A DNA stretch of 64,000 nt from positions 1-64,000 of IMG/VR virus record IMGVR_UViG_3300007609_001486. The stretch is one strand, 5' to 3'. Numbering within the stretch: position 1 is the first letter of the stretch; each line of letters opens with the position of its first letter. This document shows, piece by piece, positions 27,344 through 36,163 of the stretch. The notes under the pieces were generated by a model, which was given only the letters and a program-made list of their open reading frames with translations, was not told the DNA's origin and searched no databases. This DNA is from a virus. A program made the position numbers and the translations under genes.

Positions 27344-28864
27344 ATGGCTTACCAAATTGACAGATTCGACAATTCTTTGCTTACCACAGTTGAGGATGGA
27401 ACGCTTGATCAAACAACCAATTTAAAATTTATTGGAAAAAATTATGCCGGTTATGGCGAAATACAAAACGAAAATTTTCTTTTCCTTTTAGAAAATTTTG
27501 CAGGCGGAAATGCACCTACTAGAGCAATCCGTGGACAGCTTTGGTTCGACACAGCAGAAACAAAATTGAAATATTTTGTTGCAAGCGATGGAGCCGATCC
27601 TGGTGTAGGATATTGGAAAAGCACAGGTGGATCCAGCGTATCAGCTTCCCAACCAACAGGACTTACAGAAGGCGATTTTTGGTGGGACAGCATCAATGGA
27701 CAGTTATATGTCCGCAACGCTGACGGCAATTTTGTGCTTATCGGTCCACAATTGGCAGGCAGTGGCGTAACCAGTATGGTAAGTGATGAAGTGCAGGACA
27801 GTTCAGGTGTTTTGAGAAGCATAATCAAAGCGGTTGTAAATGATGATGTAATTTATATTATAAGCCCTACGGAGTTCTCACTCAACGAATTAACTCCGAT
27901 AGAAGGGTATGATAGGATTAAAAAAGGACTTACATTAAAGTGGACCAAAGTCTTAGATAATGGCGTTACAAACAGCGTAGGCGATAATACTAAAAATTAC
28001 GAATTCCACGGCACTGCCTCTAATGCGCAGAAACTAGGCGGAGTAGCATTTGACCAGTTTGTCCTCAAGAGTAATCTTAACTTTTCAGGGTTGGTTGCTT
28101 TTGACGATGCAGGCTTAACCGTAGGTAATAATGTAATAAGAATTTACACCGAAGACACTGATAAAGGTGTAATTGGAAATCAAATCAGTGCATCTAACAG
28201 TGAAATTAGAATCAAAACCACAGACGGCTCTGGAACTGCAACACATACATGGACTTTCGATATCACCGGGTTCAAACCAAAGCAAGACAATGCATTTGAC
28301 ATTGGCGGAGCAAACAATCGAGTCAAGGAAATCTATGCCGAACGTCTCAGAGGAGAAGCAGACGAATCCCGCACATTAAGAACTGACGGTGCATCTACCA
28401 CACACGTTTCGGCTGATGTAGCGGCTACTCCTGAAAAAATTGCAACCAGAGACAGTAACGGTAATATCAACGCAAATCTTTTCCAAGGCACTGCAACGCA
28501 AGCTAGATTTGCTGACTTGGCAGAAAAATATACCACAGGCGAAGAGCTATCAGTAGGCACAGCGGTTGCAGTTTGTGCACACGGTGATCACGAAGTTCAT
28601 CCAGCAAAGGCAAGCGATATATGCGTTGGCGTAATTTCACACAAGCCTGCATATTTGATGAACGCAGAAGCAGAAGGGCAAGCAGTAGGATTGAAAGGCA
28701 GGGTTCCTGTTAGGGTAACAGGACCAGTGTCAAAAGGCATGGCTGTGTATGCATACGATAATGGCGTATGTTCAACGATTGCCAGTGCTGCACTGGTAGG
28801 TATAGCATTGGAAACAAATCAAGACGAGGGCGAAAAACTAGTAGAGTGTATACTTAAAGTATAA
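27344..28864 (+). CDS. fibre-like structural protein, paralogue 3
   Basis: 506 residues. The shared N-terminal module is clear (YGEIQNENFLFLLENFAGG, IRGQLWFDTAETKLKYF, EGDFWWDSINGQLYVRNADG). After a beta-rich centre, the C-terminal part (from about residue 385: ARFADLAEKYTTGEELSVGT, then GVISHKPAYLMN and VPVRVTGPVSKGMAVYAYDN) is a domain common at the end of marine phage fibre proteins and reminiscent of G2-type intramolecular chaperone/peptidase ends; I cannot prove self-cleavage. The gene follows a late-type promoter and precedes the next structural gene by 10 bases. Confidence 0.8.
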   Translation: MAYQIDRFDNSLLTTVEDGTLDQTTNLKFIGKNYAGYGEIQNENFLFLLENFAGGNAPTRAIRGQLWFDTAETKLKYFVASDGADPGVGYWKSTGGSSVSASQPTGLTEGDFWWDSINGQLYVRNADGNFVLIGPQLAGSGVTSMVSDEVQDSSGVLRSIIKAVVNDDVIYIISPTEFSLNELTPIEGYDRIKKGLTLKWTKVLDNGVTNSVGDNTKNYEFHGTASNAQKLGGVAFDQFVLKSNLNFSGLVAFDDAGLTVGNNVIRIYTEDTDKGVIGNQISASNSEIRIKTTDGSGTATHTWTFDITGFKPKQDNAFDIGGANNRVKEIYAERLRGEADESRTLRTDGASTTHVSADVAATPEKIATRDSNGNINANLFQGTATQARFADLAEKYTTGEELSVGTAVAVCAHGDHEVHPAKASDICVGVISHKPAYLMNAEAEGQAVGLKGRVPVRVTGPVSKGMAVYAYDNGVCSTIASAALVGIALETNQDEGEKLVECILKV

Positions 28865-28874
28865 GGAATAGGTT

Positions 28875-29969
28875 ATGGCCGTCGGCGATTTAGTTACAGC
28901 ATCAAGATTTAATAGTTTACAGAACAGAATATCCAGCATTTTAGGATTCGGAGCAGGCAACACTGGTTACGGACAAGGACTGTCTGGCTACGGGAGCAGT
29001 GTGTCAAGTTTGGAGGTTTCGAATGACGATCAACAAACAAATAATCAGATCTTAACTGACAATGCCAACAGTCTATATATTGATCTTATTAGGGCAAGAA
29101 TTCATCAGATAGGCCCAAATGACGCAGAAATACAAACCATTGTTGATAGTTTGTTAACTGATGACAGACCTATCCTATTCCAGAAAGATAAAAATATCGT
29201 AGCAGAAGAAACATCTACATTTGTAGAGATTCCAGAACAAGGTGATCCTGATCAAAGCTACGAAAGAGAAGACCCTCTAGGGGCATTCAAAGGTTTTGCA
29301 GATTTCGAAAGGCTAATGGACGGAATTGAGCAGGATAAATTTCTAATGGACCCTACTCAAGGACAGTACGAACAAGGTTTACAAGACTCATTTTCAAACT
29401 CATGGAATAACCTCAGAACACACGAAATAAAAGTTACGTTTCGAAGTCCAGACCATCGTCGACATTTTTTTAATGCAGGCGGCGAAATCAGATTAGAATT
29501 TGATTTGACACCGTCAGGGTCCGACGCCAAATCGTTGGAATGGCAAAATCTTTTAAGCACAGCAGGGGTTGTTATTTTTAATTACAATTCCACAACAAGA
29601 AAACAGTCTAACGACCCTAACGCATATCAAGGTGCTGTATCCCCAACCGAAACCTCTATCGGAAATTCACAACTTGTTAGTTCCTATCAAGTGATTTACC
29701 AGAAGACCAGTAACTCTTTTGTAGCCGCCGGAATATATTCACAAAATCTTGTTAAGGTTCGTGCAAAAGAATTAAGCCCAACAGAAATTCAATTTGAAGT
29801 TAGATTTGAAGACCTTTCACAAGACCCTGTTATAGATAATACTGTAAATGGCACACTTACCAGTACTATAGGCCACTTCAGAGCTAAAGGAAGCTTCACT
29901 GAAGCTAATGAGGCATATCTTAACATAGAAGTTCCTGCTCCAGTATACGAAACTGTTTCAAGTTTATAA
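28875..29969 (+). CDS. structural protein, paralogue of the next gene
   Basis: 364 residues, preceded by AAGGAATAGG. It shares its plan with the protein encoded at 30030: an N-terminal VTASRFNSLQNRISSILGFG with a GYGQ segment, a central YIDLIRARIHQIG, and HRRHFFNAGGEIRLEFDL. No enzymatic motif, signal peptide or membrane segment is visible. The position at the end of the fibre module indicates a virion component, perhaps a fibre or baseplate decoration; the exact role is unknown to me. Confidence 0.75.
   Translation: MAVGDLVTASRFNSLQNRISSILGFGAGNTGYGQGLSGYGSSVSSLEVSNDDQQTNNQILTDNANSLYIDLIRARIHQIGPNDAEIQTIVDSLLTDDRPILFQKDKNIVAEETSTFVEIPEQGDPDQSYEREDPLGAFKGFADFERLMDGIEQDKFLMDPTQGQYEQGLQDSFSNSWNNLRTHEIKVTFRSPDHRRHFFNAGGEIRLEFDLTPSGSDAKSLEWQNLLSTAGVVIFNYNSTTRKQSNDPNAYQGAVSPTETSIGNSQLVSSYQVIYQKTSNSFVAAGIYSQNLVKVRAKELSPTEIQFEVRFEDLSQDPVIDNTVNGTLTSTIGHFRAKGSFTEANEAYLNIEVPAPVYETVSSL
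29460..29485 (+). repeat. 26-base exact repeat, copy 1 (paralogous genes)
   Basis: A 26-base stretch encoding part of RHFFNAGGE is identical to 30516-30541 in the neighbouring paralogue. The flanks have diverged. Confidence 0.85.
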
Positions 29970-30002
29970 ATTCAAAACGGTGTTCCAGATAATTAATTTT
30001 GT

Positions 30003-30010
30003 ATTAAATA
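30003..30010 (+). promoter_or_regulatory. possible late promoter
   Basis: ATTAAATA lies 19 bases before the ATG at 30030 in a 60-base gap, with AACAAGGA as ribosome site. Two bases differ from TATAAATA, so this is weaker than the other sites. TATAAATT at about 29965 is a second candidate. Confidence 0.4.
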
Positions 30011-30029
30011 AGCATAACAAGGATTTTCT

Positions 30030-31001
30030 ATGAGCCAAACCCTAATCACTGTAGCGAAGTTTAACGAATTGCAAGAAAGAATTACAGCTATTTTGGGCAC
30101 TTCGACAACAGGAGCTCCGCAGTCTGGATATGGTCAGACATTGGAAAGCAGTGTGCATTATCCCGTAGAAGCTACAGTTGATTTAATAACAGCTCAGCAG
30201 TATGAAGATATCTATATTGATTTAGTCCGGGCAAGAATTCATCAGGTAGGTGCATCTGCTTTTTCAGTAGATCCTTTTGTGATTGGAAGCGGTGCAGCTG
30301 GAACCGGAGCAGACAAAGCAGAGCTTGCTTACATAACAGATTTAGAAACTCTAATGACTACGATAGAACAGAATAAGTTTGATATAGATTCTACACAAAT
30401 TAGTTTGGAGTTATTTGATCCAGGAAGCACAGGGTATACAGATCAGAGAACATCAAGTTGGCGTAATCGAATACAACATATATTTCGAATACAATTTGCA
30501 TCAGTAACAGACAGGCGACATTTTTTTAATGCAGGCGGCGAGATTAGATTCGAATCAGATTTGGTGTCTGCATCTGGAAATAAGGCATTAGACTGGGCCG
30601 ACTTATTGGACTCAATGGGAGTAATCAGTTTCGATCATACTGCAACTTCATCATCTGGTGCAGGCACAGGATCTACCATAGGAAATTATGATCTAACTGC
30701 AAGCAATCAATTGCTGTTCAGAAAAAACAGCAATGCTATTAATAGCAGCGGAGCTTATTCTTCGAACTTTTTTGAATTATATGGTAGAAACATAAATGAT
30801 TCAACAATAGAATTCTTAATGGATTTTAGAGATGCCGCAGGTGATAATGTTATTGACGACTTTGCTAGCGGAACTGTTAGAACCTTCATAAGATCAGCAA
30901 CGCCATTCGGCACTGCTTCTATAAATGGAACTACATACGACACAGTGAAGCTATCTGATCCTGTTTACTCAATAGTTACTAGTTTAACATCCGGTAATTG
31001 A
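30030..31001 (+). CDS. structural protein, paralogue of 28875-29969
   Basis: 323 residues with the same layout as the preceding gene: VAKFNELQERITAILGTST and GYGQTL at the N-terminus, YIDLVRARIHQVG, and DRRHFFNAGGEIRFESDL. It is a little shorter because the acidic middle of the first copy (about residues 100-150) is reduced. No catalytic motif is seen. It is the last gene of the virion module; the sigma-70-type promoter of the accessory region starts at its final codons. Confidence 0.75.
   Translation: MSQTLITVAKFNELQERITAILGTSTTGAPQSGYGQTLESSVHYPVEATVDLITAQQYEDIYIDLVRARIHQVGASAFSVDPFVIGSGAAGTGADKAELAYITDLETLMTTIEQNKFDIDSTQISLELFDPGSTGYTDQRTSSWRNRIQHIFRIQFASVTDRRHFFNAGGEIRFESDLVSASGNKALDWADLLDSMGVISFDHTATSSSGAGTGSTIGNYDLTASNQLLFRKNSNAINSSGAYSSNFFELYGRNINDSTIEFLMDFRDAAGDNVIDDFASGTVRTFIRSATPFGTASINGTTYDTVKLSDPVYSIVTSLTSGN
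30516..30541 (+). repeat. 26-base exact repeat, copy 2 (paralogous genes)
   Basis: Identical to 29460-29485. It marks either strong constraint on this motif or recent recombination between the two neighbouring genes. Confidence 0.85.
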
Positions 31002-31026
31002 CAACTGTAGATAATCCTGTTATACT
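30998..31026 (+). promoter_or_regulatory. near-consensus sigma-70 promoter opening the accessory region
   Basis: TTGACA (30998-31003), a 17-base spacer, and TATACT (31021-31026). The -35 box is perfect and the -10 box has five of six consensus bases. A 5-base inverted repeat (ATCCT at 31014-31018, AGGAT at 31031-31035) flanks the -10 box and could be an operator or a 5' hairpin. The structural genes to the left use ATAAATA late sites instead, so this boundary is also a change of promoter class. Confidence 0.8.
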
Positions 31027-31035
31027 ATTTAGGAT

Positions 31036-31041
31036 AGGAGG
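31036..31041 (+). promoter_or_regulatory. perfect Shine-Dalgarno before 31047
   Basis: AGGAGG with five bases to the ATG. This is the strongest ribosome site I noticed in the window and fixes the start at 31047. Confidence 0.85.
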
Positions 31042-31046
31042 ACTAT

Positions 31047-31397
31047 ATGGACCAACGACTTTCAAAAGCTCTCGAGTTTGCAAACTATTCTCTCACATTA
31101 AGCAATCAGAAAAGAATTCTGCAGGAAAAGTTCTTTGAAGACTGTTTGTATTTCGCACAAGGCAGACAGTTTACAGTTACACCAGTATTAATAAATTTTG
31201 TTTCTTTATTATCCAAAGAATCCAGAGATAACAGTGCAATTATAATTGACGATAACAATACTCCTGTAATAATTTCTGATCTAGAATCCTTTTTGAGTGA
31301 TATTCTTGAATGTTATAGCACAGCCTCTCAAGAATATCACGATAAGTATCTAGAATTATCTAAAAAAAGAAGTGTTGAGAGCTTGATAGATGAATAA
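31047..31397 (+). CDS. small protein of unknown function, first gene of accessory region
   Basis: 116 residues, largely helical at the start (ALEFANYSLTLSNQKRILQE) and end, with FTVTPVLINFVSLLSK in the middle and no signal peptide or membrane segment. I do not recognise the family. It is driven by a strong sigma-70-type promoter and a perfect AGGAGG, so it is expected to be made in quantity and earlier than the virion genes. Its stop overlaps the first glycosyltransferase-like start by 8 bases (ATGAATAA), so the genes are probably translationally coupled. A regulator or partner of the glycosyltransferases is possible, but nothing in the sequence shows it. Confidence 0.7.
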   Translation: MDQRLSKALEFANYSLTLSNQKRILQEKFFEDCLYFAQGRQFTVTPVLINFVSLLSKESRDNSAIIIDDNNTPVIISDLESFLSDILECYSTASQEYHDKYLELSKKRSVESLIDE

Positions 31398-32229
31398 TGG
31401 CGCAATACTAGTAGCTAATAATAATGGCCAGATTGACTATGTAAAACAGGCTGTTTTTCTGTCTACTAGAATTAAGAAATATCTAGATTTACCAACTACC
31501 GTTATTACGGATTCTCCCGAATATTTAAAAAATAAATTTGATGTGAGCAATATTGATCAAATTTTAGAGATTCCCTATGTAAACACTGACAACAAAAGAT
31601 TCTATTTTGATGGATCTACTAAACATAAAACACTAATGTTCAAAAACCAATCTAGAACATTGGCGTACTTCATGTCGCCTTATGATAAAACAATAGTGTT
31701 AGACACTGATTTTATTGTATCAAACAGTTTGTTGAAAAATTGCTTCGACAGCCCGAACGATTTAATGATGTATAAAGAAGCCCATGATTTGGCTAATGTA
31801 AGAGATATGCACGAATTTTCGTATGTAAGTGATAAAGGAATAGAATTCTACTGGGCTACAGTAATATATTTTCAAAAAAATAAGAAAAATGATATATTCT
31901 TTGATTTGGTATCCTATATAGAAGATAATTGGCAGCATTATCGGAAAGTATATCAAATCAGTAACTCTATGTTTAGAAACGACTTTGCCTTTAGTATTGC
32001 AATTAATATAATGCAAAATTTTTATCCGGATCAAAGCATAGTAACAAAACTTCCTGGTAAACACTTTTTTACAATAGACAAGGACATCTTATATAAGATT
32101 CATGACGATTATATGATGTTTTTGGTTGAGAAAAAAGATATTATCGGCGAGTACACTCCTATTTCTACAAAGGGTTTAAATGTACATGTTATGAATAAAT
32201 TTAGTTTGGAAAGGTGCATTAATGAGTAG
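31390..32229 (+). CDS. glycosyltransferase-like protein (GT-A fold, DxD)
   Basis: 279 residues. The N-terminal strand/helix start (GAILVANNNGQIDYVKQAVF), a second strand (LPTTVITDS) and IVLDTDFIVSN, with D105 and D107 as the DxD metal/nucleotide-sugar site, resemble GT8-like retaining transferases such as glycogenin-type enzymes. KHKTLMFKNQSR just before the DxD (about residues 78-89) fits the acceptor-side helix. It is a paralogue of the next gene. The sugar donor and acceptor cannot be read from the sequence; a phage or host surface glycan is the usual guess for phage GT-A proteins. 8-base overlaps with both neighbours. Confidence 0.7.
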   Translation: MNNGAILVANNNGQIDYVKQAVFLSTRIKKYLDLPTTVITDSPEYLKNKFDVSNIDQILEIPYVNTDNKRFYFDGSTKHKTLMFKNQSRTLAYFMSPYDKTIVLDTDFIVSNSLLKNCFDSPNDLMMYKEAHDLANVRDMHEFSYVSDKGIEFYWATVIYFQKNKKNDIFFDLVSYIEDNWQHYRKVYQISNSMFRNDFAFSIAINIMQNFYPDQSIVTKLPGKHFFTIDKDILYKIHDDYMMFLVEKKDIIGEYTPISTKGLNVHVMNKFSLERCINE

Positions 32230-33061
32230 AGGATTTCTTGTGTTGGCGCAAGATGAAAATACATCGGAAGATAAAAAATTAAGTTATATATCTCAGGCCT
32301 GTCTTCTTGCAAAAACTTTAAAAAAACATAATGCGGAAGAAAAAATTTCTGTGGTTACAAATAACAAGATCCAGACTAAGGATTTGAAATACTTTGATAA
32401 AGTTATTTCAATTCCGGGTAACGACGATGCAACAAGTACACAATGGAAAATAGAAAATAGGCATAAACTTTATCAGTGCACTCCTTACGATAACACAATT
32501 GTAATGGACGTTGACATGGTTGTACTTGAGGATATAAGTAGATGGTGGACCTATTTAGAAAAATATGATTTATTTTTTACATCAAATGTAAAAACATATA
32601 GACAAGAACTTGTAACGGAGGATTCTTATAGAAAGGTTTTTACTGCAAATAATCTTCCTAATATTTACACAGGATTACATTACTTTAAAAAATCTAAAAC
32701 CGCAGAAGAGTTTTATAATATGTTAGAACTAATTTGCAATAATTGGAAAGTTTTTTTTGCAGAGTGTTTGCCAAAAAATACGCCACCTGTGTTGAGTATC
32801 GATGTTGCTGCCAGTTTAGCAATAAAAATTTTAGGGATAGAATCACAAGTTCTCACCCCCAAATCCAGCGTCACCTTTACGCATATGAAATCATTGATAC
32901 AAAATTGGAAAACTTATTCAGGAAGCTGGCAAGATAATGTATCTCCATACATAGGACGTAACGGTGATTTAAAAATTGGCAACAGTTTACAAAAAGGTGT
33001 TTTACACTACACAGAAGAAACTTTCCTAGACTGTCCGGGGATAGAAAATTTACATGAATAA
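32222..33061 (+). CDS. glycosyltransferase-like protein (GT-A fold, DxD), second copy
   Basis: 279 residues, the same length and plan as the previous gene: FLVLAQDE at the N-terminus, ISQACLLAKTLKKH, KISVVTNN, and TIVMDVDMVVLED with D96 and D98 forming the DxD. Similarity between the two is moderate, so this is an old duplication with probable change of donor or acceptor. A central TGLHYFKKSKTAEEFYN (from about residue 153) fits the second half of GT8-like folds. Overlaps of 8 bases on both sides (ATGAGTAG, ATGAATAA) place it in the same coupled operon. Confidence 0.7.
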   Translation: MSRGFLVLAQDENTSEDKKLSYISQACLLAKTLKKHNAEEKISVVTNNKIQTKDLKYFDKVISIPGNDDATSTQWKIENRHKLYQCTPYDNTIVMDVDMVVLEDISRWWTYLEKYDLFFTSNVKTYRQELVTEDSYRKVFTANNLPNIYTGLHYFKKSKTAEEFYNMLELICNNWKVFFAECLPKNTPPVLSIDVAASLAIKILGIESQVLTPKSSVTFTHMKSLIQNWKTYSGSWQDNVSPYIGRNGDLKIGNSLQKGVLHYTEETFLDCPGIENLHE

Positions 33062-33701
33062 TTTAACAAGTGTTTTTGAAAAAATTAATAAATCGTTGAA
33101 GCAAGAAGTTACTAACTTCGTTTATTACGATAAACAAGGAGATATCAAAAGAATATCTAATACTTTTGAAAAGGATTCTGTTCTGAAATGCATAGAAGTC
33201 CCTCATAATTTAGTAAAAAATTTAATAATTGGAAAACATAAGTTTAGTGAGTATATGGTCTCATATGATAATTCTACAAAATTATTTTCGGTTGTTAATA
33301 AAAAAATAAAATTTCAGTCTTGTCAACTGATATATCAAATTCCTAAATTACAGTTAGACGGCACGGCTTGTAGTATTAATCAGCTCAGAGACAACAACGA
33401 CATGGTAGTAATTCAAAATCTTAAAAACAATGTATGGCAAATTTACATTTCAAAAATCATACTGGCAAATATAAAAAAATATTATAACACTGATTTAAAA
33501 AAACTTATACATATTAGCATTACTGAAGAAAATGATCCTCATATATTTCTAAATTATGTTGATTTACCTACTAATGGTTTTCTAGGCAACGGCCCTATCG
33601 AAATTCCTTTTACAACGTTATTAGAACAAGAAAATAATGGAGTAAGTTTATTTGTTGAGAAATATTTTGATTCATATATCCACGGAGTCCTAAATGACTA
33701 A
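33054..33701 (+). CDS. unknown protein between glycosyltransferase-like genes
   Basis: 215 residues, Lys/Asn/Ile-rich, with no motif I recognise. The N-terminal 20 residues are a likely amphipathic helix (NLTSVFEKINKSLKQEV), followed by a beta-rich body (FSEYMVSYDNSTKLFSVVNK, ISITEENDPHIFLNYVDLP). No signal peptide, membrane span or cysteine-based metal site is apparent. 8-base overlaps with both neighbours (ATGAATAA, ATGACTAA) tie its production to the glycosyltransferase-like genes, so a scaffold, acceptor or accessory role is plausible. Confidence 0.65.
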   Translation: MNNLTSVFEKINKSLKQEVTNFVYYDKQGDIKRISNTFEKDSVLKCIEVPHNLVKNLIIGKHKFSEYMVSYDNSTKLFSVVNKKIKFQSCQLIYQIPKLQLDGTACSINQLRDNNDMVVIQNLKNNVWQIYISKIILANIKKYYNTDLKKLIHISITEENDPHIFLNYVDLPTNGFLGNGPIEIPFTTLLEQENNGVSLFVEKYFDSYIHGVLND

Positions 33702-35337
33702 TAAAAAATTTAAAGTAATAGATTATGATATTGTTTATCTCAGTTATGACGAACCAAATGCTGAAAAAAATTATGCCGATTTGTTAACGAAAGTACCTTG
33801 GGCTAAACGTGTACACGGTGTAGAAGGTTCTGATGCAGCACATAAAGAGTGCGCTCGTGTATCAGAGACTGAGAGATTTATCACTATTGACGGGGATAAT
33901 ATCATAAATCCTGAATTTTTGAATCAGGAAATAGACTTTGGGGATAAACAAGGTTTAGAAAACAGTGTTATTAGTTGGGTAGGAAAAAACCAAATTAATG
34001 GACTGATGTATGGCAACGGCGGAATAAAATGCTGGCCAAAAGACTTAGTACTAAATATGCGGACGCATGAACACGCGGATCCTAATAATCCGCATGCACA
34101 AGTAGATTTCTGTTGGGATATTGAATATATTCAGATGAATACTTGTTTTTCTGAGGTGCATAATAATGCAACCCCGCAACAAGCATGGCGAGCAGGTTTT
34201 AGAGAAGGTGTTAAGATGGCCTTAGTTGAAGGAGTAAGGCCCTCGAAAGACGAGTTCTTAAATGGACATTGGAAAAATCTTAACAGACTATGGATTTGGT
34301 TAATGGTAGGCGCTGATGTAAAAAATGGTATGTGGGCGATTTATGGAGCACGTCATGGGCTATATAAAACCATGTGTACAGATTGGGATTATGTAAATGT
34401 AAGAGACTTTGAATACCTTAATAGTTTATGGCGCGAAATAGAAACCGAATTTGACAGTGCTTCTGGAGTTTACGAAGATACTATTGCATATGGAAATATG
34501 TTGCAACAAGAGTTAGATATTCCTATTGCAAGTGAACCTCTGAATCCAGAACAAAGTATTTTCTTTAAAACTGTGTATCAGAATCCAGTCAGGACGCATG
34601 GGCAGTTTATAAAAGAAAGTAAGTCTAATGCAACAGCTACAGAAGAATATGATATTGTAATGATTACATATGGCGAGCCTAATGCAGATGAAAATTACGA
34701 AAATCTAAAATTAAGGTTCCCCCGTGCAAAACGTGTTGATAATGTCGAAGGAATACACAATGCACACAAAAAAGCTGCTACCATTTGTAATACAGATATG
34801 TTTTGGGTAGTAGACGGCGATGCTAAAATAAAAGAAGATTTTAATTTTGAGTATAACGTACCAGAATCTGATAAAAACACTGTACATGTCTGGCGTTGTG
34901 AGAATCCTGTAAATGGATTAATTTACGGATATGGAGGTATTAAGTTATTACCTAGACATCTTACAGAAAACATGGATACAAGCAAGCCCGATATGACCAC
35001 TAGTATTAGTAGGCATTTTAAAGTCGTTAATGAACTATCTAACATTACCAGTTTTAACACAGATGAATTTAATGCATGGCGAAGTGGATTCAGAGAGTGC
35101 TGTAAGTTAGCTTCTAAGGTAATCGATAGGCAAAAGACAGACGAAACAGAAGAACGGCTCAATATCTGGTGTACAGTAGGTGCAGATAAACCGTTTGGTA
35201 ATTTTGCTATTGCTGGCGCAATTGCTGGAAGAAAATATGGCCAAGAGCACACTGGTAATATAGACGCACTTAAAAAAATAAATGATTTTGATTGGTTGAG
35301 AAGACACTATGACGAATACTACAGAAACAACGCTTAA
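33694..35337 (+). CDS. double-domain GT-A-like protein (tandem internal duplication)
   Basis: 547 residues made of two related halves. Half 1: YDIVYLSYDEPNAEKNYADL, then AKRVHGVEGSDAAHK and FITIDGDNIINPEF (D66, D68). Half 2: YDIVMITYGEPNADENYENL, then AKRVDNVEGIHNAHKK and FWVVDGDAKIKEDF (D374, D376). Each half continues with a GLMYGNGGIK or GLIYGYGGIK segment and a W-R-(A/S)-GFRE motif. The DGD pairs and strand order fit a GT-A nucleotide-sugar-binding fold. Both halves keep the motifs, so both may be active. Related proteins in marine phages are usually annotated as glycosyltransferase or hypothetical; the activity is inferred. Confidence 0.65.
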   Translation: MTNKKFKVIDYDIVYLSYDEPNAEKNYADLLTKVPWAKRVHGVEGSDAAHKECARVSETERFITIDGDNIINPEFLNQEIDFGDKQGLENSVISWVGKNQINGLMYGNGGIKCWPKDLVLNMRTHEHADPNNPHAQVDFCWDIEYIQMNTCFSEVHNNATPQQAWRAGFREGVKMALVEGVRPSKDEFLNGHWKNLNRLWIWLMVGADVKNGMWAIYGARHGLYKTMCTDWDYVNVRDFEYLNSLWREIETEFDSASGVYEDTIAYGNMLQQELDIPIASEPLNPEQSIFFKTVYQNPVRTHGQFIKESKSNATATEEYDIVMITYGEPNADENYENLKLRFPRAKRVDNVEGIHNAHKKAATICNTDMFWVVDGDAKIKEDFNFEYNVPESDKNTVHVWRCENPVNGLIYGYGGIKLLPRHLTENMDTSKPDMTTSISRHFKVVNELSNITSFNTDEFNAWRSGFRECCKLASKVIDRQKTDETEERLNIWCTVGADKPFGNFAIAGAIAGRKYGQEHTGNIDALKKINDFDWLRRHYDEYYRNNA

Positions 35338-36163
35338 TTGGGTCAGAGGCCTTTCTTCATATTTTGAATATGAAGGTGATCAAGAAGCTTACAAATTTAT
35401 GCAGTTTTTAGAAAAAGCAATGTATTCAGATAATCCTGTTATTGATACTACAAACCCTAGTGGAATGATTGAGTTTATTAGCATTTTGCGAAAGTTTGCT
35501 CCTAACAAAATTTTTGATATTTTTCACAAATATTATAGGCTAGACAACGATCCGGTTGCTTTACAAGATGCTTTCAGCAGGGGACAAGTCCTAAGTAAAA
35601 TTTGGATAATACAAGAACTAAAAAAAATAAAGGAAGGCAATTTAGGAAATATTTTAGTTTTAGCAGGATGGTTTGGCCAATTTATTTCTTATATCGATAA
35701 CTTTGACTTCGATGATGCAAGAATAATCGAATTAGATAAATCTGCATGTATAGCAAGTGATAGAATATTTAACTTAGACCATATTGAAGGTCATAAAGTC
35801 AAATCTGTTTTAGCTAATATAAATAATCTTGAATTGAATAAGAACGGTTATAATTTAAATGTAAAAACATACCATTCCGATAACGACGAAGGTTATACAC
35901 AACAATTTTTACCTAATCTTATAGTTAACACTAGTTCAGAACATATGTCAGAAGAATGGTTTTTTCAGCTTAAATTTAAAGAGTTAAATTCTGATCCACT
36001 GGTAATAATACAGTCTAACAATTTATTTGACATTGAAGAACACGTAAATTGTGTACACAGCATCGATCACATGAAGAAAAAATATCCCTTTGATCAAATT
36101 TTGTACGAAGGCGAATTAGAACTTTATGGATATAAAAGATTTATGTTAATAGGAAGACCATGA
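35309..36163 (+). CDS. SAM-dependent methyltransferase-like protein
   Basis: 284 residues, beginning 29 bases inside the previous gene. NILVLAGWFGQFISYI (about residues 113-128) resembles the glycine-rich motif I loop of class I methyltransferases, and ARIIELDKSACIASDRIF (about 137-154) the acidic motif II that holds the ribose of S-adenosylmethionine. A later PNLIVNTSSEHMSEEWFF (from about 204) would be motif IV. The 100 residues before motif I are helical and unrecognised. The gene lies between glycosyltransferase-like and SGNH-like genes, so O-methylation of a glycan is one possibility; the target is not visible. Confidence 0.6.
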   Translation: MTNTTETTLNWVRGLSSYFEYEGDQEAYKFMQFLEKAMYSDNPVIDTTNPSGMIEFISILRKFAPNKIFDIFHKYYRLDNDPVALQDAFSRGQVLSKIWIIQELKKIKEGNLGNILVLAGWFGQFISYIDNFDFDDARIIELDKSACIASDRIFNLDHIEGHKVKSVLANINNLELNKNGYNLNVKTYHSDNDEGYTQQFLPNLIVNTSSEHMSEEWFFQLKFKELNSDPLVIIQSNNLFDIEEHVNCVHSIDHMKKKYPFDQILYEGELELYGYKRFMLIGRP

